Positions 17,253 to 25,870 of a DNA stretch of 64,000 nt are shown one piece after another (within the stretch, counting starts at the first letter, position 1; each line of letters opens with the position of its first letter). Origin of the DNA: JAWPMT01 sp965601475. GTDB taxonomy: Bacteria; Bacteroidota; Bacteroidia; Cytophagales; Cyclobacteriaceae. The stretch lies in NCBI GenBank assembly GCA_965601475.1, contig OZ271832.1, positions 3,968,001 to 4,032,000 of the forward strand. Reading direction: 5' to 3'. The notes beneath the pieces were generated by a model. The model was not told the DNA's origin, searched no databases, and was given only the letters and a program-made list of their open reading frames with translations. The translations under genes were made by a program, and so were the position numbers.

Positions 17253-17912
17253 CTAGGAGTTGCTGGCCACGCTCTTGTCAGCCAGGACCCGGTATTTGTC
17301 AAGAATTCTGTATACAATGTGTCTGACAAAGCGATTGTTGTCAAAGCGGTCATTCCCAAATATGCCCGAAGCATAGCCTTGCCAGATGGTTTTTCTCCTT
17401 TTTCGATCGTAAAAAGAGATGAGCAATGTGCCCTCACGAAGGTCGCAGAGGATCGGATCATAGGCTACCAGCTTCTTATCCTTTTTTACAAAACCACTTT
17501 CTTCGAATGGGTCAAAGCCAGCAAGCGCGTCTTCCGGCGCTGCCTGATCGTCGGCAATAGATTTTTCGTCGAGTTGGGCTCCATGATTTTCACTGAGCCA
17601 TTGTTCAAAATCCGGTTGATTGTACCCTTTCATTTTGAAATCTTCGTAGTACAACCTGTAAAATACCAGCAGGCTGGGTTTCTTATCCGACCTGGAGTAT
17701 CCCCAGTTGTCCATATTTTGCTCCATGAATTTCTCTATGAGTTCCTGGTGCAATTCGGTTCCTTCGAAGTTCTTATCTGCAATAAAATTGTAAGTGTCAT
17801 ACTTACCAAACTTCCCGTCGAAACTGTAGTCCGACTCAATGACATGCCCGTAATATTTGCCGCATGAGGCTAATACAAGAAGGCTACTGAAGAGTATGAA
17901 GGCTTTTCTCAT
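17253..17912 (-). CDS. DUF4136-like lipoprotein
   Basis: A 219-residue protein with a lipoprotein signal (MRKAFILFSSLLVLASC, Cys17). The mature part begins YDTYNFIADKNF after a short linker and contains a helical segment, then a strand pair ending in GTLLISFYDRKRRKTIWQGYASG. The latter phrase, a 'product of the form D..tk..lvWqG.a' near the C-terminus, is typical of DUF4136 lipoproteins, whose function is unknown. It differs from the usual family by a mid-protein insert that is acidic (about residues 110-140). The gene is convergent with lysS and divergent from the sterol-desaturase-family gene. Confidence 0.85.
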   Translation of the reverse strand: MRKAFILFSSLLVLASCGKYYGHVIESDYSFDGKFGKYDTYNFIADKNFEGTELHQELIEKFMEQNMDNWGYSRSDKKPSLLVFYRLYYEDFKMKGYNQPDFEQWLSENHGAQLDEKSIADDQAAPEDALAGFDPFEESGFVKKDKKLVAYDPILCDLREGTLLISFYDRKRRKTIWQGYASGIFGNDRFDNNRFVRHIVYRILDKYRVLADKSVASNS

Positions 17913-17961
17913 AGGTCACTTTTCTTTCTCGGTTATGAATTTATAGTCTTTCAACAACAAT

Positions 17962-18010
17962 CGATTGGAAAACCCTGCGAATCCCAAAAAAAATGTATGG
18001 TTTTCAATCG
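17962..18010. repeat. Imperfect inverted repeat in the divergent intergenic region
   Basis: Arms at 17962-17974 and 17999-18010 are complementary (CGATTGGAAAACC against GGTTTTCAATCG) except for one missing base. They are separated by 24 bases that include a run of eight or more A. The element sits between the divergent DUF4136-like gene and the sterol-desaturase gene, about 50 bases upstream of the latter's -7 box. It could be an operator or a transcript hairpin. No run of T follows on either side as a terminator would have. Confidence 0.4.
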
Positions 18011-18056
18011 ACCTCCGAACCTTTTTGCGCTGCATGCCGACTAAACTTCTTCTTTT

Positions 18057-18064
18057 TATCTTTG
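18057..18064 (+). promoter_or_regulatory. Bacteroidota -7 promoter box (TATCTTTG)
   Basis: Perfect TAnnTTTG match, 27 bases upstream of the sterol-desaturase-family ATG at 18092. No well-spaced -33 TTG was seen. Confidence 0.5.
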
Positions 18065-18091
18065 TAGGTAGACCCAAAAGATGAGCACCCC

Positions 18092-19363
18092 ATGGAGGCA
18101 TATATTGCTGTACTCAATTACGCCATTCCTTTCTTCATTCTATTGCTTTTGTTCGAAGCCTTTGTTGCCTGGAGAAAGCGCGCTCATGTGGTCCGATCGG
18201 CTGACACGCTGGCCAGCCTGAGTTCCGGTATCACCAATGCGATCAAGGATGTGCTTGGCTTGACAGTGGTGATATTTTCTTATGCGTGGGTTGAGAAACG
18301 TGTAGGGCTATTTGATATAGAGTCTACCTGGCTGGTTTATCTTATCGCGTTCATTGGTATTGATTTTGCCGGTTATTGGTCTCACAGATTGGCTCACCAG
18401 GTCAATTACTTCTGGAATCACCATATCATTCATCACAGCAGTGAAGAATTCAACCTGGGCTGTGCTCTAAGGCAAACCATATCTGCATGGTTCTCGATGT
18501 CATTTATCTTCCTGTTTCCCACGGCTTTGCTGGGTATTCCACCTGAGGTCATCGCGGTAGTGCAGCCCCTCCATCTCTTTGCTCAGTACTGGTATCACAC
18601 CCGCCTGATCAACAAAATGGGGTTCCTGGAAAAAATCATTGTGACTCCTTCGCACCATCGGGTCCACCATGCGATCAACGATGTCTATCTCGACAAAAAC
18701 CTCTCGCAGATATTCATTTTCTGGGACAAATTGTTTGGCACATTCCAGGAAGAGCTACCAGATGTGCCACCGGTCTACGGGGTGAAAAGGCCCGTGAGGA
18801 CTTGGAATCCAATCATTATCAATTTCATGCACCTATGGTTGCTGATCAAAGATGCGTGGCGTACAAAGTCCTGGCTGGCAAAACTCAAGATTTGGTTCAT
18901 GCCGACAGGTTGGAGGCCGGAGGATGTGGAAGCTCAATATCCTGAGGAGGCGATTTCAGATGTCTACACTTACAAAAAATATGATTCGCAACCTTCGAAA
19001 TGGTTGTTGCGATGGTCTTGGGCCCAGTTCGTCGTGGTGTTCCTAAGTATGATGTTCATGTTCAACCAGATCATGACCATAGGATTCGAGGCTTCCTTGG
19101 CTTACGGCATATTCTTGGTCTACTCCGTATTTGCCTACACCATGCTTTTGGACAAACACCCCTGGGCTTTTCCTGTGGAGATATTGAGGGCATTTCTGGG
19201 ATTGGGAATGATTTACATATTTGGCGATTGGATGCTCATAAGTGAGGTCATTCCAACTGGCAAATACATAGTTGTCTTCTATTTTGCCCTATCCATGGTC
19301 TGTACCTTCTATTTCACACAACGCGAGATTAATGCAAAGTCCACACATCGGGTTTCTGCCTAG
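18092..19363 (+). CDS. Sterol desaturase / fatty acid hydroxylase family membrane protein
   Basis: A 423-residue integral membrane protein with hydrophobic segments at about 6-24, 55-72, 84-103, 140-158 and several at the C-terminus (about 305-410). The di-iron His clusters of the family are all present: SHRLAH (about residue 96-101), NHHIIHHSS (about 110-118) and HHRVHHA (about 190-196). Members hydroxylate or desaturate lipids using O2; some bacterial ones act on alkylglycerol ethers or ornithine lipids. The substrate cannot be assigned here. The C-terminal block of about 120 residues after the catalytic region holds extra membrane spans. It is convergent, 3 bases apart, with the outer-membrane barrel gene. 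Confidence 0.92.
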   Translation: MEAYIAVLNYAIPFFILLLLFEAFVAWRKRAHVVRSADTLASLSSGITNAIKDVLGLTVVIFSYAWVEKRVGLFDIESTWLVYLIAFIGIDFAGYWSHRLAHQVNYFWNHHIIHHSSEEFNLGCALRQTISAWFSMSFIFLFPTALLGIPPEVIAVVQPLHLFAQYWYHTRLINKMGFLEKIIVTPSHHRVHHAINDVYLDKNLSQIFIFWDKLFGTFQEELPDVPPVYGVKRPVRTWNPIIINFMHLWLLIKDAWRTKSWLAKLKIWFMPTGWRPEDVEAQYPEEAISDVYTYKKYDSQPSKWLLRWSWAQFVVVFLSMMFMFNQIMTIGFEASLAYGIFLVYSVFAYTMLLDKHPWAFPVEILRAFLGLGMIYIFGDWMLISEVIPTGKYIVVFYFALSMVCTFYFTQREINAKSTHRVSA

Positions 19364-19366
19364 TTG

Positions 19367-20209
19367 CTACTTCAATTCATAGGTCAACCCTAGAGTATAG
19401 GATGGGCTTGCCAGGATGTTCTGGCCTTTGAAAGCGCCCAGTGCAGCACCAGACACCCCAAAACCTCCTCCGATACTATAGCCGATTTCAGGCCCGAAGG
19501 CTATGTACTCGGTGTTGTTTGAGAATATACCGGTTTGACTGGATTCAGCATCTCCGTTTTGAAAGCTCTCGACCCAGTCCATTTTCAAAGCGAAAAACCA
19601 TTTATTTACAGTGGCTCCGGCTTCCAGACCTAGCCTGAATTCATCTGAAAAGTCTTTGGTTCGGTTATTTACACCGACATATCCCGCAGCATAAAATGGT
19701 GCAGGATAGAAGGAGTAACCCGCGTGTAACCGTAGTAGTTGGTTGAACTCTCCGTCTCCCGATTGCAGGAGCTGCGTTCTTCCACCATCGGTCTGACCGG
19801 AAGGTACACCGAAGAGAAGGCTCGCTGAAAGCACCATAGGCCCTTTCTTCAGCAGGCCATATTGGAGTCCCACGTTGAAGTCCCCGAAACTGTTGGCCTC
19901 ATCTGACTCTTCTGTATTTGTCGACAAGGTGAATTCCTGGGCATTGATAGTGTTCCTGAAAAAGAAAGGGACATAGGCCACTGCCGTGATCTTGTCGGTG
20001 ATGCCATATTCCGCATAAATGCTGGAAATGTAAACACCTGCGGTCTTGATGTCGCGAATTGTTCCTTCCGGTGTGTAGAAGCCATCAGAAACGATGATCG
20101 TTTCGCTTAGTTTAAAGAAGCCATCTCCTTGACTTTTGGGCCAGGCCCCTTGACCGAAGAGCTGTACGGTGAGCAATAGTGCGAAGGCGATTTGAAGTAT
20201 CTTTTTCAT
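19367..20209 (-). CDS. Outer-membrane beta-barrel protein, phenol-degradation MetA / transporter-like
   Basis: A 280-residue protein with a signal peptide (MKKILQIAFALLLTVQLFGQ) and a chain of amphipathic strands, for example YAEYGITDKITAVAYVPFFF, FGDFNVGLQYGLLKKGPM and LGLEAGATVNKWFFALKMDW, ending with a C-terminal strand. The 'YGITDKITA...P' start and 'GDFNVGLQYGL' phrase resemble the Phenol_MetA_deg group of outer-membrane proteins, which are widespread and mostly uncharacterised. It begins 5 bases after the stop of the DM13 lipoprotein gene, so the two probably form one transcript and may act together. The substrate is unknown. Confidence 0.8.
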   Translation of the reverse strand: MKKILQIAFALLLTVQLFGQGAWPKSQGDGFFKLSETIIVSDGFYTPEGTIRDIKTAGVYISSIYAEYGITDKITAVAYVPFFFRNTINAQEFTLSTNTEESDEANSFGDFNVGLQYGLLKKGPMVLSASLLFGVPSGQTDGGRTQLLQSGDGEFNQLLRLHAGYSFYPAPFYAAGYVGVNNRTKDFSDEFRLGLEAGATVNKWFFALKMDWVESFQNGDAESSQTGIFSNNTEYIAFGPEIGYSIGGGFGVSGAALGAFKGQNILASPSYTLGLTYELK

Positions 20210-20214
20210 TGCGA

Positions 20215-21156
20215 TTAGTTGCTAAGTTCGGCGGTACCAAAACCCACACCGAAGGGTTTACAATACAGAATTACGTGAGCGAAATCGTCAAGCTCAATGT
20301 TTGATGGAAGATCGTAGGAATCAGCGCCACGGGTGTTGCGCAGTGCGGCGATTTCAAGTCCTCCCGCAACACCGTCGCTGGAGTTTGACAGGTAGAGATA
20401 TAATCCGGGTCCGTTCTGTGCGGAGAAGTCATTGCCCAGATTGAGTGTGATGGACCCATCGTTGTTGGCGTCAAGTGTGACAGAGCCAGATGTCCGGTAG
20501 CCATTCAAGCCTTCGAACATGCCCGACCGTGAGAAAGACATGGCCGTCCCAACAGTGAGTTCAAAGAAACCCCTGGCATTGCCTGAGCTGGCGATGATTC
20601 GTACGGTTCCCTCCCTTATCGCCGACACTAGCCCATCCTGATTAACAATAGCCACATTAATGTCTTCGCTCTCCCATGCCACTTCAACAGGTAGTTGCTC
20701 GCCAACCACGCTCAAGGGCCTGGCAGACAGTTGGAGTACTTCACCCGGACTGATGATCTGTATGTCATCGGGTGAGTTGACCTCAACCAGAGCCACTACG
20801 TTTTGATCATCCGTGACAGATACCATGATCACATTGCTAGTGATACCCATGGCAGAAGCAGAGATAAAGGTATCACCAACCTGAAGTGCTGTGACGGTGC
20901 CATTATCATCGATGATCGCAACGTCAGGGTTCGAACTTGTCCAATTTGCGTCATCGAAAAGAAAGCTGCCACCAAGGTCACTCGTGGCGGTCAAGCCCAG
21001 GTCTGCAGTTTGTCCCACCAACTTGGCAAAGTTGCCATTGGATTCTATGACGTCCGTGGGAATGATGATTTCCAAGGCCGTCAGGTTATCCTCCACCAGG
21101 TCTGTTCCGGCACAGCCAAGGAGAGAGATCAAAATTATGGATCGAAAGATTTTCAT
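20215..21156 (-). CDS. Lipoprotein with bacterial Ig-like repeats and C-terminal DM13 domain
   Basis: The ATG at 21156 gives a 313-residue protein with a lipobox (IILISLLGC). Two BIG2-type Ig modules follow (about 20-110 and 115-200), shown by phrases such as WTSSNPDVAIIDDNGTVTAL and WESEDINVAIVNQDGLVSAI. The last 100 residues match the DM13 domain: SRSGMFEGLNGYRTSGSV, GPGLYLYLSNSSDG, then the hallmark YCKPFGVGFGTAEL with its conserved Cys. DM13 has been proposed to take part in extracellular electron transfer or redox protein modification, but that role is not settled. A longer frame from 21186 lacks a sensible signal, so it was not used. The downstream outer-membrane barrel gene is likely co-transcribed. 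Confidence 0.88.
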   Translation of the reverse strand: MKIFRSIILISLLGCAGTDLVEDNLTALEIIIPTDVIESNGNFAKLVGQTADLGLTATSDLGGSFLFDDANWTSSNPDVAIIDDNGTVTALQVGDTFISASAMGITSNVIMVSVTDDQNVVALVEVNSPDDIQIISPGEVLQLSARPLSVVGEQLPVEVAWESEDINVAIVNQDGLVSAIREGTVRIIASSGNARGFFELTVGTAMSFSRSGMFEGLNGYRTSGSVTLDANNDGSITLNLGNDFSAQNGPGLYLYLSNSSDGVAGGLEIAALRNTRGADSYDLPSNIELDDFAHVILYCKPFGVGFGTAELSN

Positions 21157-21256
21157 GGTGCTGCGATATTCGGGAACCTTTACCACAAAAGCAGGACCTT
21201 GGTTTCCCGGTACTCGTTCAAACCTGCTGAAATGTCCAGTATAAGACTTCTTGGTA

Positions 21257-24055
21257 TCAGTTAAAGGAGTCCAGGAAGTTTCTGCGTCGCTCGAGTTTTA
21301 ACTCCTGTAGCAAGGACGCTCTGGGCTGAATGGTCAGGTGAAATGATTGAAAACGACCGAATGGAACGACGTTGAAGCTTAGGGTCCAACAATGCAGATC
21401 CCGATTCACTGTGAGTCTGGTTGTGGTAAATTCCTTGGCCTCCAGGTCATATCCCGAATTGAACGACACCTGGGTTTTCGGTGTCAATGCCAGTGAGCCG
21501 CTGAATGATAGTGTCTGTACAATATTGGCATCTTCAAAACCCCGCTTACTCCGCGTGATGGAGTAATTGGCCGACAGTCGCCACGGCAAATTGAAATCGA
21601 CATATTGGTCTGGGTTGTTTTGAATGACGGACACTTCGTCCTGAGTCCCCAATCCCTCGGCAATCGAGGGATCATCGAAGAAGCTGGTACCCGAAGTGGC
21701 ACCTAAGCCTCCTCCGGCTAACCCGCGGTTCCCGGCGTTGGTATCATCGGGTTTAGCAGTGCCCCCAAAAGTACTGGGACTAAGGTTGAAAGAAATATTG
21801 GTGGCAATTCTTTCGAGCTTACCCAATCCTTGTCCAGCATCCCAGGCAAATCGGTTCACTTCCCTTTGATTCACTCTTCTTACACCGGTAATGGAGGTTT
21901 GCTCGCTAATCAATTCGTAGATATAAGGGTTGATCGACCCCGAAAAGTTGATGCTGACAGCATTTTTGAAGAAACTCGTTCGAGCCCTGAAACTAATGTC
22001 CGAAAGCTGGAAAGAGTCGGCGGCAAAATTATAATTGGTACTGGCTGACAAGTTGTCGAAGATCTTGATTTTGCGGAATTCTTCACCCGTTGTATCTCGA
22101 AGGTTTCTCACCTTCATTTCGATATTGTTTTGTATGGCGAAACCAACGCTTTGGCTCTCTCGAGGTGGCGACGCCGCATAGATGAAGCCTTCAAAGCGAT
22201 TGAGCTCACGGGTCTGTCCTGTGCTGTCGATCTGCACTTCCTCTATGATCCCAAACTGCTCTTGGTTGAAATCTGGATTGTAGTTGTAACTGATGCTTGG
22301 CGTAATAACATGACGAATGGCTTCAATGCGCTTCCCTTTGATGAAGTAAGTACCATATACGACCGTGTTCACAGAGGCACCCGTTCGCCATGTTCCATAC
22401 CGGCTGAACCTATCAAGGGTATCGATCCTTACACCATTCTGAGCTTCATCATATTCGAAATCCAACTCTTTGGTATACCAATTCTCCTGGTAATTGAAGG
22501 ACGGCGAAAGCGTGAAAAACTTGAGTAAGTTGAGCGATGTGGAAATCGGGATGGTGTGTCTTCCGCCAACCCTGGACCTCTCAATGACGCGATCAAATTC
22601 GTTGAAGAACTCCAGCGTGTCTCGGAAACTCTCGCTCTGATTGACCACATTGAGTGAAGCAAAAGCATTGGAGGCGGGCGCATTGCTAAATTCGCTACTG
22701 GCCACGAAATTGTGACTGAAGTTCAGCTTCGCCAGTGGCGATTTCGAATCCTTGACAACCTTCTTGAAGGGGTTGACCCTGTTGACATTAAAAGTCATCT
22801 CAGGCAGGGTGTATCGCTGAATGTTGGTGCTGATATTTTGATTTTGTCTTGCACTCAGCGACAAACTGGACCACCTGTAACGCTGTTGGAAGCTGACATT
22901 TGAGGTGAATTGAGAGTTGATACTTCGCTGGAAATCCTGATTTACTAGGTTGTTGTTTTGATTAAAAGAAGAAGTACCCGCCGACACTGAAGCACTGAAA
23001 CTTGATCGACCCCGTGATTGAGGTGCATGGCTCCACCTGATCCACTGATCATTTGTCCTTGTGCCGCCTTCCACATCATCGGTAATTGTCCTGTTGAAGG
23101 TGTAGGAGAAATTTCCGGAATATGCATACCGCTTTTTGTACCTTGAGGATATGTCCGAAGCAAAGCCCCCTCTTGAGTACACATCGGCGGTAGCCCTCAA
23201 ATCGATGTAATCGCTGATTGCCCAGTAGTAGCCACCATTTCGAAGGAAGAAGCCCCTACGCCGCTCTTCTCCATAACTTGGGAAAATGACCCCCGAAACC
23301 TTTTGCTTGGGCTGGGGGAACATCCCAAATGGCAGTGAAAGCGGTGTAAACAATGACTTTCCCTCGGTTGACCGAAACTTGAGGACAAAAGGACCCGAAA
23401 CTACCTTGTCTCCAGGGATAAGCTTAAGCTTACTTGATTCAATGAAGAAATGGGGGTCAGACAGACTGCATGTGGTGTATCTGGCTTTCCGAATGAATAG
23501 CTCATCCTTCTCATTCTTCTTTACATCGGCTCCATGCATGAAGGCGCCGTTCTGTTCAGTCACCACACCTTTGATGATGGCCCTTTTATTCTTGAAATTG
23601 TAAATGATGTCTTCGGTCTCGTACACATCTTTTCCATCCGAAAAAATGGGTTTTCCAACTTTGCGACCTAGACTGTCCTTCAGATAGGCTGATTTTATTG
23701 TCTGGTTTTCCCAACTGACCGTGGTTTGTTCAGCATCCAGACTTATTTCTCCATAGTCCACGTGTGATTCCCCATACATACTGATGACCTGGTTCTTCAC
23801 GTCAAAAAAGATGGAATCCCTCGCATTGTAATTAATCGTTGTCTCGATTTCTGAATTGGCCGCAGGAATTCTCGGCACGGTATCCAGGTTGACAACGGGT
23901 ACGTTTTTCAGGGTGTCAAAAGACAATGATTCCGGAGGCCTGGTCGTTGGTACAACTCCGGAAGGCAATTGATTATTCCTTCTGAGGGTATCGAGTTGCG
24001 CGTGGCCTGGAAAAAAAATGGAAACAAAAATGCTGAAAACAACAACCCGCCTCAA
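21257..24055 (-). CDS. lptD: LPS-assembly protein LptD-like outer-membrane protein
   Basis: A 932-residue protein. The start is taken as TTG at 24055 because no in-frame ATG or GTG lies upstream before a stop, and the resulting N-terminus (RRVVVFSIFVSIFFPGHAQ) is a good signal peptide. Residues about 70-230 form the OstA/LptA-like jelly roll (INYNARDSIFFDVKNQVISMYGESHVDYG, then YTTCSLSDPHFFIESSKLKLIPGDKVVSGP). The rest is a large strand-rich barrel with FGMFPQPKQKVSGVIFPSYGEERRRGFFLRNGGYYWAISD. This is the Bacteroidota LptD type that inserts lipopolysaccharide into the outer membrane. A Gly/Asn/Thr-rich insert sits at about residues 770-800. It is divergent from an amidase gene, with only 83 bases between the two chosen starts. 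Confidence 0.9.
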   Translation of the reverse strand: MRRVVVFSIFVSIFFPGHAQLDTLRRNNQLPSGVVPTTRPPESLSFDTLKNVPVVNLDTVPRIPAANSEIETTINYNARDSIFFDVKNQVISMYGESHVDYGEISLDAEQTTVSWENQTIKSAYLKDSLGRKVGKPIFSDGKDVYETEDIIYNFKNKRAIIKGVVTEQNGAFMHGADVKKNEKDELFIRKARYTTCSLSDPHFFIESSKLKLIPGDKVVSGPFVLKFRSTEGKSLFTPLSLPFGMFPQPKQKVSGVIFPSYGEERRRGFFLRNGGYYWAISDYIDLRATADVYSRGGFASDISSRYKKRYAYSGNFSYTFNRTITDDVEGGTRTNDQWIRWSHAPQSRGRSSFSASVSAGTSSFNQNNNLVNQDFQRSINSQFTSNVSFQQRYRWSSLSLSARQNQNISTNIQRYTLPEMTFNVNRVNPFKKVVKDSKSPLAKLNFSHNFVASSEFSNAPASNAFASLNVVNQSESFRDTLEFFNEFDRVIERSRVGGRHTIPISTSLNLLKFFTLSPSFNYQENWYTKELDFEYDEAQNGVRIDTLDRFSRYGTWRTGASVNTVVYGTYFIKGKRIEAIRHVITPSISYNYNPDFNQEQFGIIEEVQIDSTGQTRELNRFEGFIYAASPPRESQSVGFAIQNNIEMKVRNLRDTTGEEFRKIKIFDNLSASTNYNFAADSFQLSDISFRARTSFFKNAVSINFSGSINPYIYELISEQTSITGVRRVNQREVNRFAWDAGQGLGKLERIATNISFNLSPSTFGGTAKPDDTNAGNRGLAGGGLGATSGTSFFDDPSIAEGLGTQDEVSVIQNNPDQYVDFNLPWRLSANYSITRSKRGFEDANIVQTLSFSGSLALTPKTQVSFNSGYDLEAKEFTTTRLTVNRDLHCWTLSFNVVPFGRFQSFHLTIQPRASLLQELKLERRRNFLDSFN

Positions 24056-24069
24056 GCGATCATCAAATT

Positions 24070-24098
24070 TTGATTTTGGGGAAAAATCTTCAATTTTG
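24070..24098 (+). promoter_or_regulatory. Candidate promoter for the amidase-mce operon
   Basis: A TTG at 24070-24072 and a near-consensus -7 box CAATTTTG at 24091-24098 (one mismatch to TAnnTTTG) are separated by 18 bases, inside the normal range. Transcription would start near 24103, after the long open frame's first TTG at 24070, which supports the GTG at 24139 as the amidase start. Confidence 0.5.
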
Positions 24099-24138
24099 CG
24101 TAAAATTATCGCATTTTAATATACACAACAGCAGAGGG

Positions 24139-24921
24139 GTGAGAAATATTGCGATGCTCATGGGGTTTTCTTTGCTGCTTATACTGGCATCTTTTTCACC
24201 TGCCAATGAGCGCAAAGCAGTTATATCCAGAATCATAGTCGATCCTGGACACGGGGGTAAGGACCCGGGTACTCATGGCGCAATTTCTAAGGAAAAGGAC
24301 ATCGCCCTTGCCATATCAAGACATCTTGGTCGTATTATCAATACCAACATGCCAGACGTCGAGGTGATGTTCACCAGAGACGATGACAGTTTCCCAACCT
24401 TGCAGCAGAGATCTGAGTTTGCCAACGAAAAAGGTGCGGATCTCTTCGTTTCGGTTCATTGCAACTGGATCAGCAATCCATCCATCTTTGGCACCGAGAC
24501 CTATGTTATGGGTTTGCATAAAACGGAGGAAAATTTTGAAGTAGCACGAAGGGAAAATGCGGTCATTCTGCAGGAGGAGAATTATGAGGAGAACTATGAA
24601 GGCTTCGACCCCAATAGCCCTGAGTCCTATATTTTCCTGTCTCTTCAGCAAAGTGCGCATCAGGAGGGTAGTTTGAGGTTGGCTGAAAGAATCGAAAATG
24701 AATTGGGAACTCGGGCTGGCAGGAGAAGCAGGGGTGTGAAATCTGCTGGTTTTTATGTGCTGTTCAATACAACCATGCCAAGCGTATTGGTTGAGACGGG
24801 CTACCTCAGCAACTCGAAAGAAGAAAGAGACCTCAATGATGACTTAAAACAGCGTTATATTGCGTCCGGGATCTACAGAGCGATCCGTAGTTACAAAGAG
24901 GACGTAGAATCATCAAATTAG
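24139..24921 (+). CDS. N-acetylmuramoyl-L-alanine amidase (Amidase_3)
   Basis: A 260-residue periplasmic zinc amidase that cleaves the stem peptide from MurNAc, used in cell separation and wall turnover. The GTG at 24139 is preceded by AGAGGGG and gives a signal peptide (RNIAMLMGFSLLLILASFSPA). Catalytic motifs: IIVDPGHGGKDPG (first zinc His), VMFTRDDDSFPTLQQRSEFAN, FVSVHCNW (second His) and the C-terminal VLVETGYLSNSKEE with the catalytic Glu. It is compact, without LysM or AMIN domains. A longer frame to 24070 runs through the likely promoter and was rejected. The next gene encodes an MCE lipid-transport protein 8 bases downstream. Confidence 0.93.
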   Translation: MRNIAMLMGFSLLLILASFSPANERKAVISRIIVDPGHGGKDPGTHGAISKEKDIALAISRHLGRIINTNMPDVEVMFTRDDDSFPTLQQRSEFANEKGADLFVSVHCNWISNPSIFGTETYVMGLHKTEENFEVARRENAVILQEENYEENYEGFDPNSPESYIFLSLQQSAHQEGSLRLAERIENELGTRAGRRSRGVKSAGFYVLFNTTMPSVLVETGYLSNSKEERDLNDDLKQRYIASGIYRAIRSYKEDVESSN

Positions 24922-24929
24922 GACGCTAA

Positions 24930-25853
24930 GTGTCAAAGGAATTTCGAATTGCAATTATTGCCCTGGTTTCGGGGGTCATTTTCTACTACGGTTTCAATTT
25001 TCTCAAAGGCAGCGACTTCCTTAGCCGAACAGAATACTACTATGCAGTCTACAACAACATTGGTAGCCTCACCAAGTCCAACCCCGTCAAGATCAACGGA
25101 GTCCCGGTGGGTAAGGTTAATCGGGTTACACTCTTGCCCAATAGTGACAATAAGGTACTGGTAGAATTTGATGTGCAGGAGAATATATTGCTTGGGGATA
25201 GCACCATTGCAGAGCTCACCAGTGATTTGCTTGGAGGTACGTCCATCGTTTTGAGAATCGCTACCGTTTCCGGACCATTGGAGCCAGGGGATACATTGAT
25301 TTCTATCATTGACAAAGGCTTGGAGGAGATCATCGACAGTGCTCAACCGGTGGCAAATAATCTGAATATTGCAATTAACAGATTGAATGACCTGCTCGCG
25401 GAATTTGCAGGTATCGGAGAGCAGTTGCAAGGCAGGTTGCGATCGCTGGATACGACGCTGGTGACCGTCAATGCCATGCTCCTGGACAACCAGTCCAATA
25501 TCAACGAAATCCTGGCTAAGACCAATACGACCATGACCAACGTGAATGAGCGTGTCTCTCAACTTGGGTCATTGTTGACTAAGGCCAATACGGCTATGGA
25601 TTCCGTGGATGTAGCTGCCATCGGGAATATTCTGGAAGAGGTTGAGGGATTGACCAGCCAACTGAATGAAATGACAGCCAAAATCAACAATGGAGAGGGC
25701 TCTATTGGCAAAATGATGACCAATGACTCGCTTTACAATAACCTCAACCAGACGCTAGTCGATCTGGACAAATTGTTGATACACTTTGATCAGTACCCCA
25801 AAGACTTTCTCAAGCCACTTGGGAGAAAGCACAAAAAACTAAAAGGCAAATAA
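24930..25853 (+). CDS. MCE/MlaD family lipid transport protein
   Basis: A 307-residue protein starting at GTG 24930, 8 bases after the amidase stop. It has one N-terminal membrane span (about residues 6-23, IAIIALVSGVIFYYGFNFL), an MCE domain (about 35-118: YYAVYNNIGSLTKSNPVKINGVPVGKV, then LTSDLLGGTSIVLRI) and a long helical region (about 130-290) ending in a basic tail (KPLGRKHKKLKGK). MCE proteins form hexameric rings that bind and shuttle phospholipids between membranes, usually with an MlaE permease and MlaF ATPase. Neither partner is in this window. The neighbours amidase and LptD suggest an envelope-maintenance locus. Confidence 0.92.
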   Translation: MSKEFRIAIIALVSGVIFYYGFNFLKGSDFLSRTEYYYAVYNNIGSLTKSNPVKINGVPVGKVNRVTLLPNSDNKVLVEFDVQENILLGDSTIAELTSDLLGGTSIVLRIATVSGPLEPGDTLISIIDKGLEEIIDSAQPVANNLNIAINRLNDLLAEFAGIGEQLQGRLRSLDTTLVTVNAMLLDNQSNINEILAKTNTTMTNVNERVSQLGSLLTKANTAMDSVDVAAIGNILEEVEGLTSQLNEMTAKINNGEGSIGKMMTNDSLYNNLNQTLVDLDKLLIHFDQYPKDFLKPLGRKHKKLKGK

Positions 25854-25870
25854 AGGGGTTTGGAATTCGC

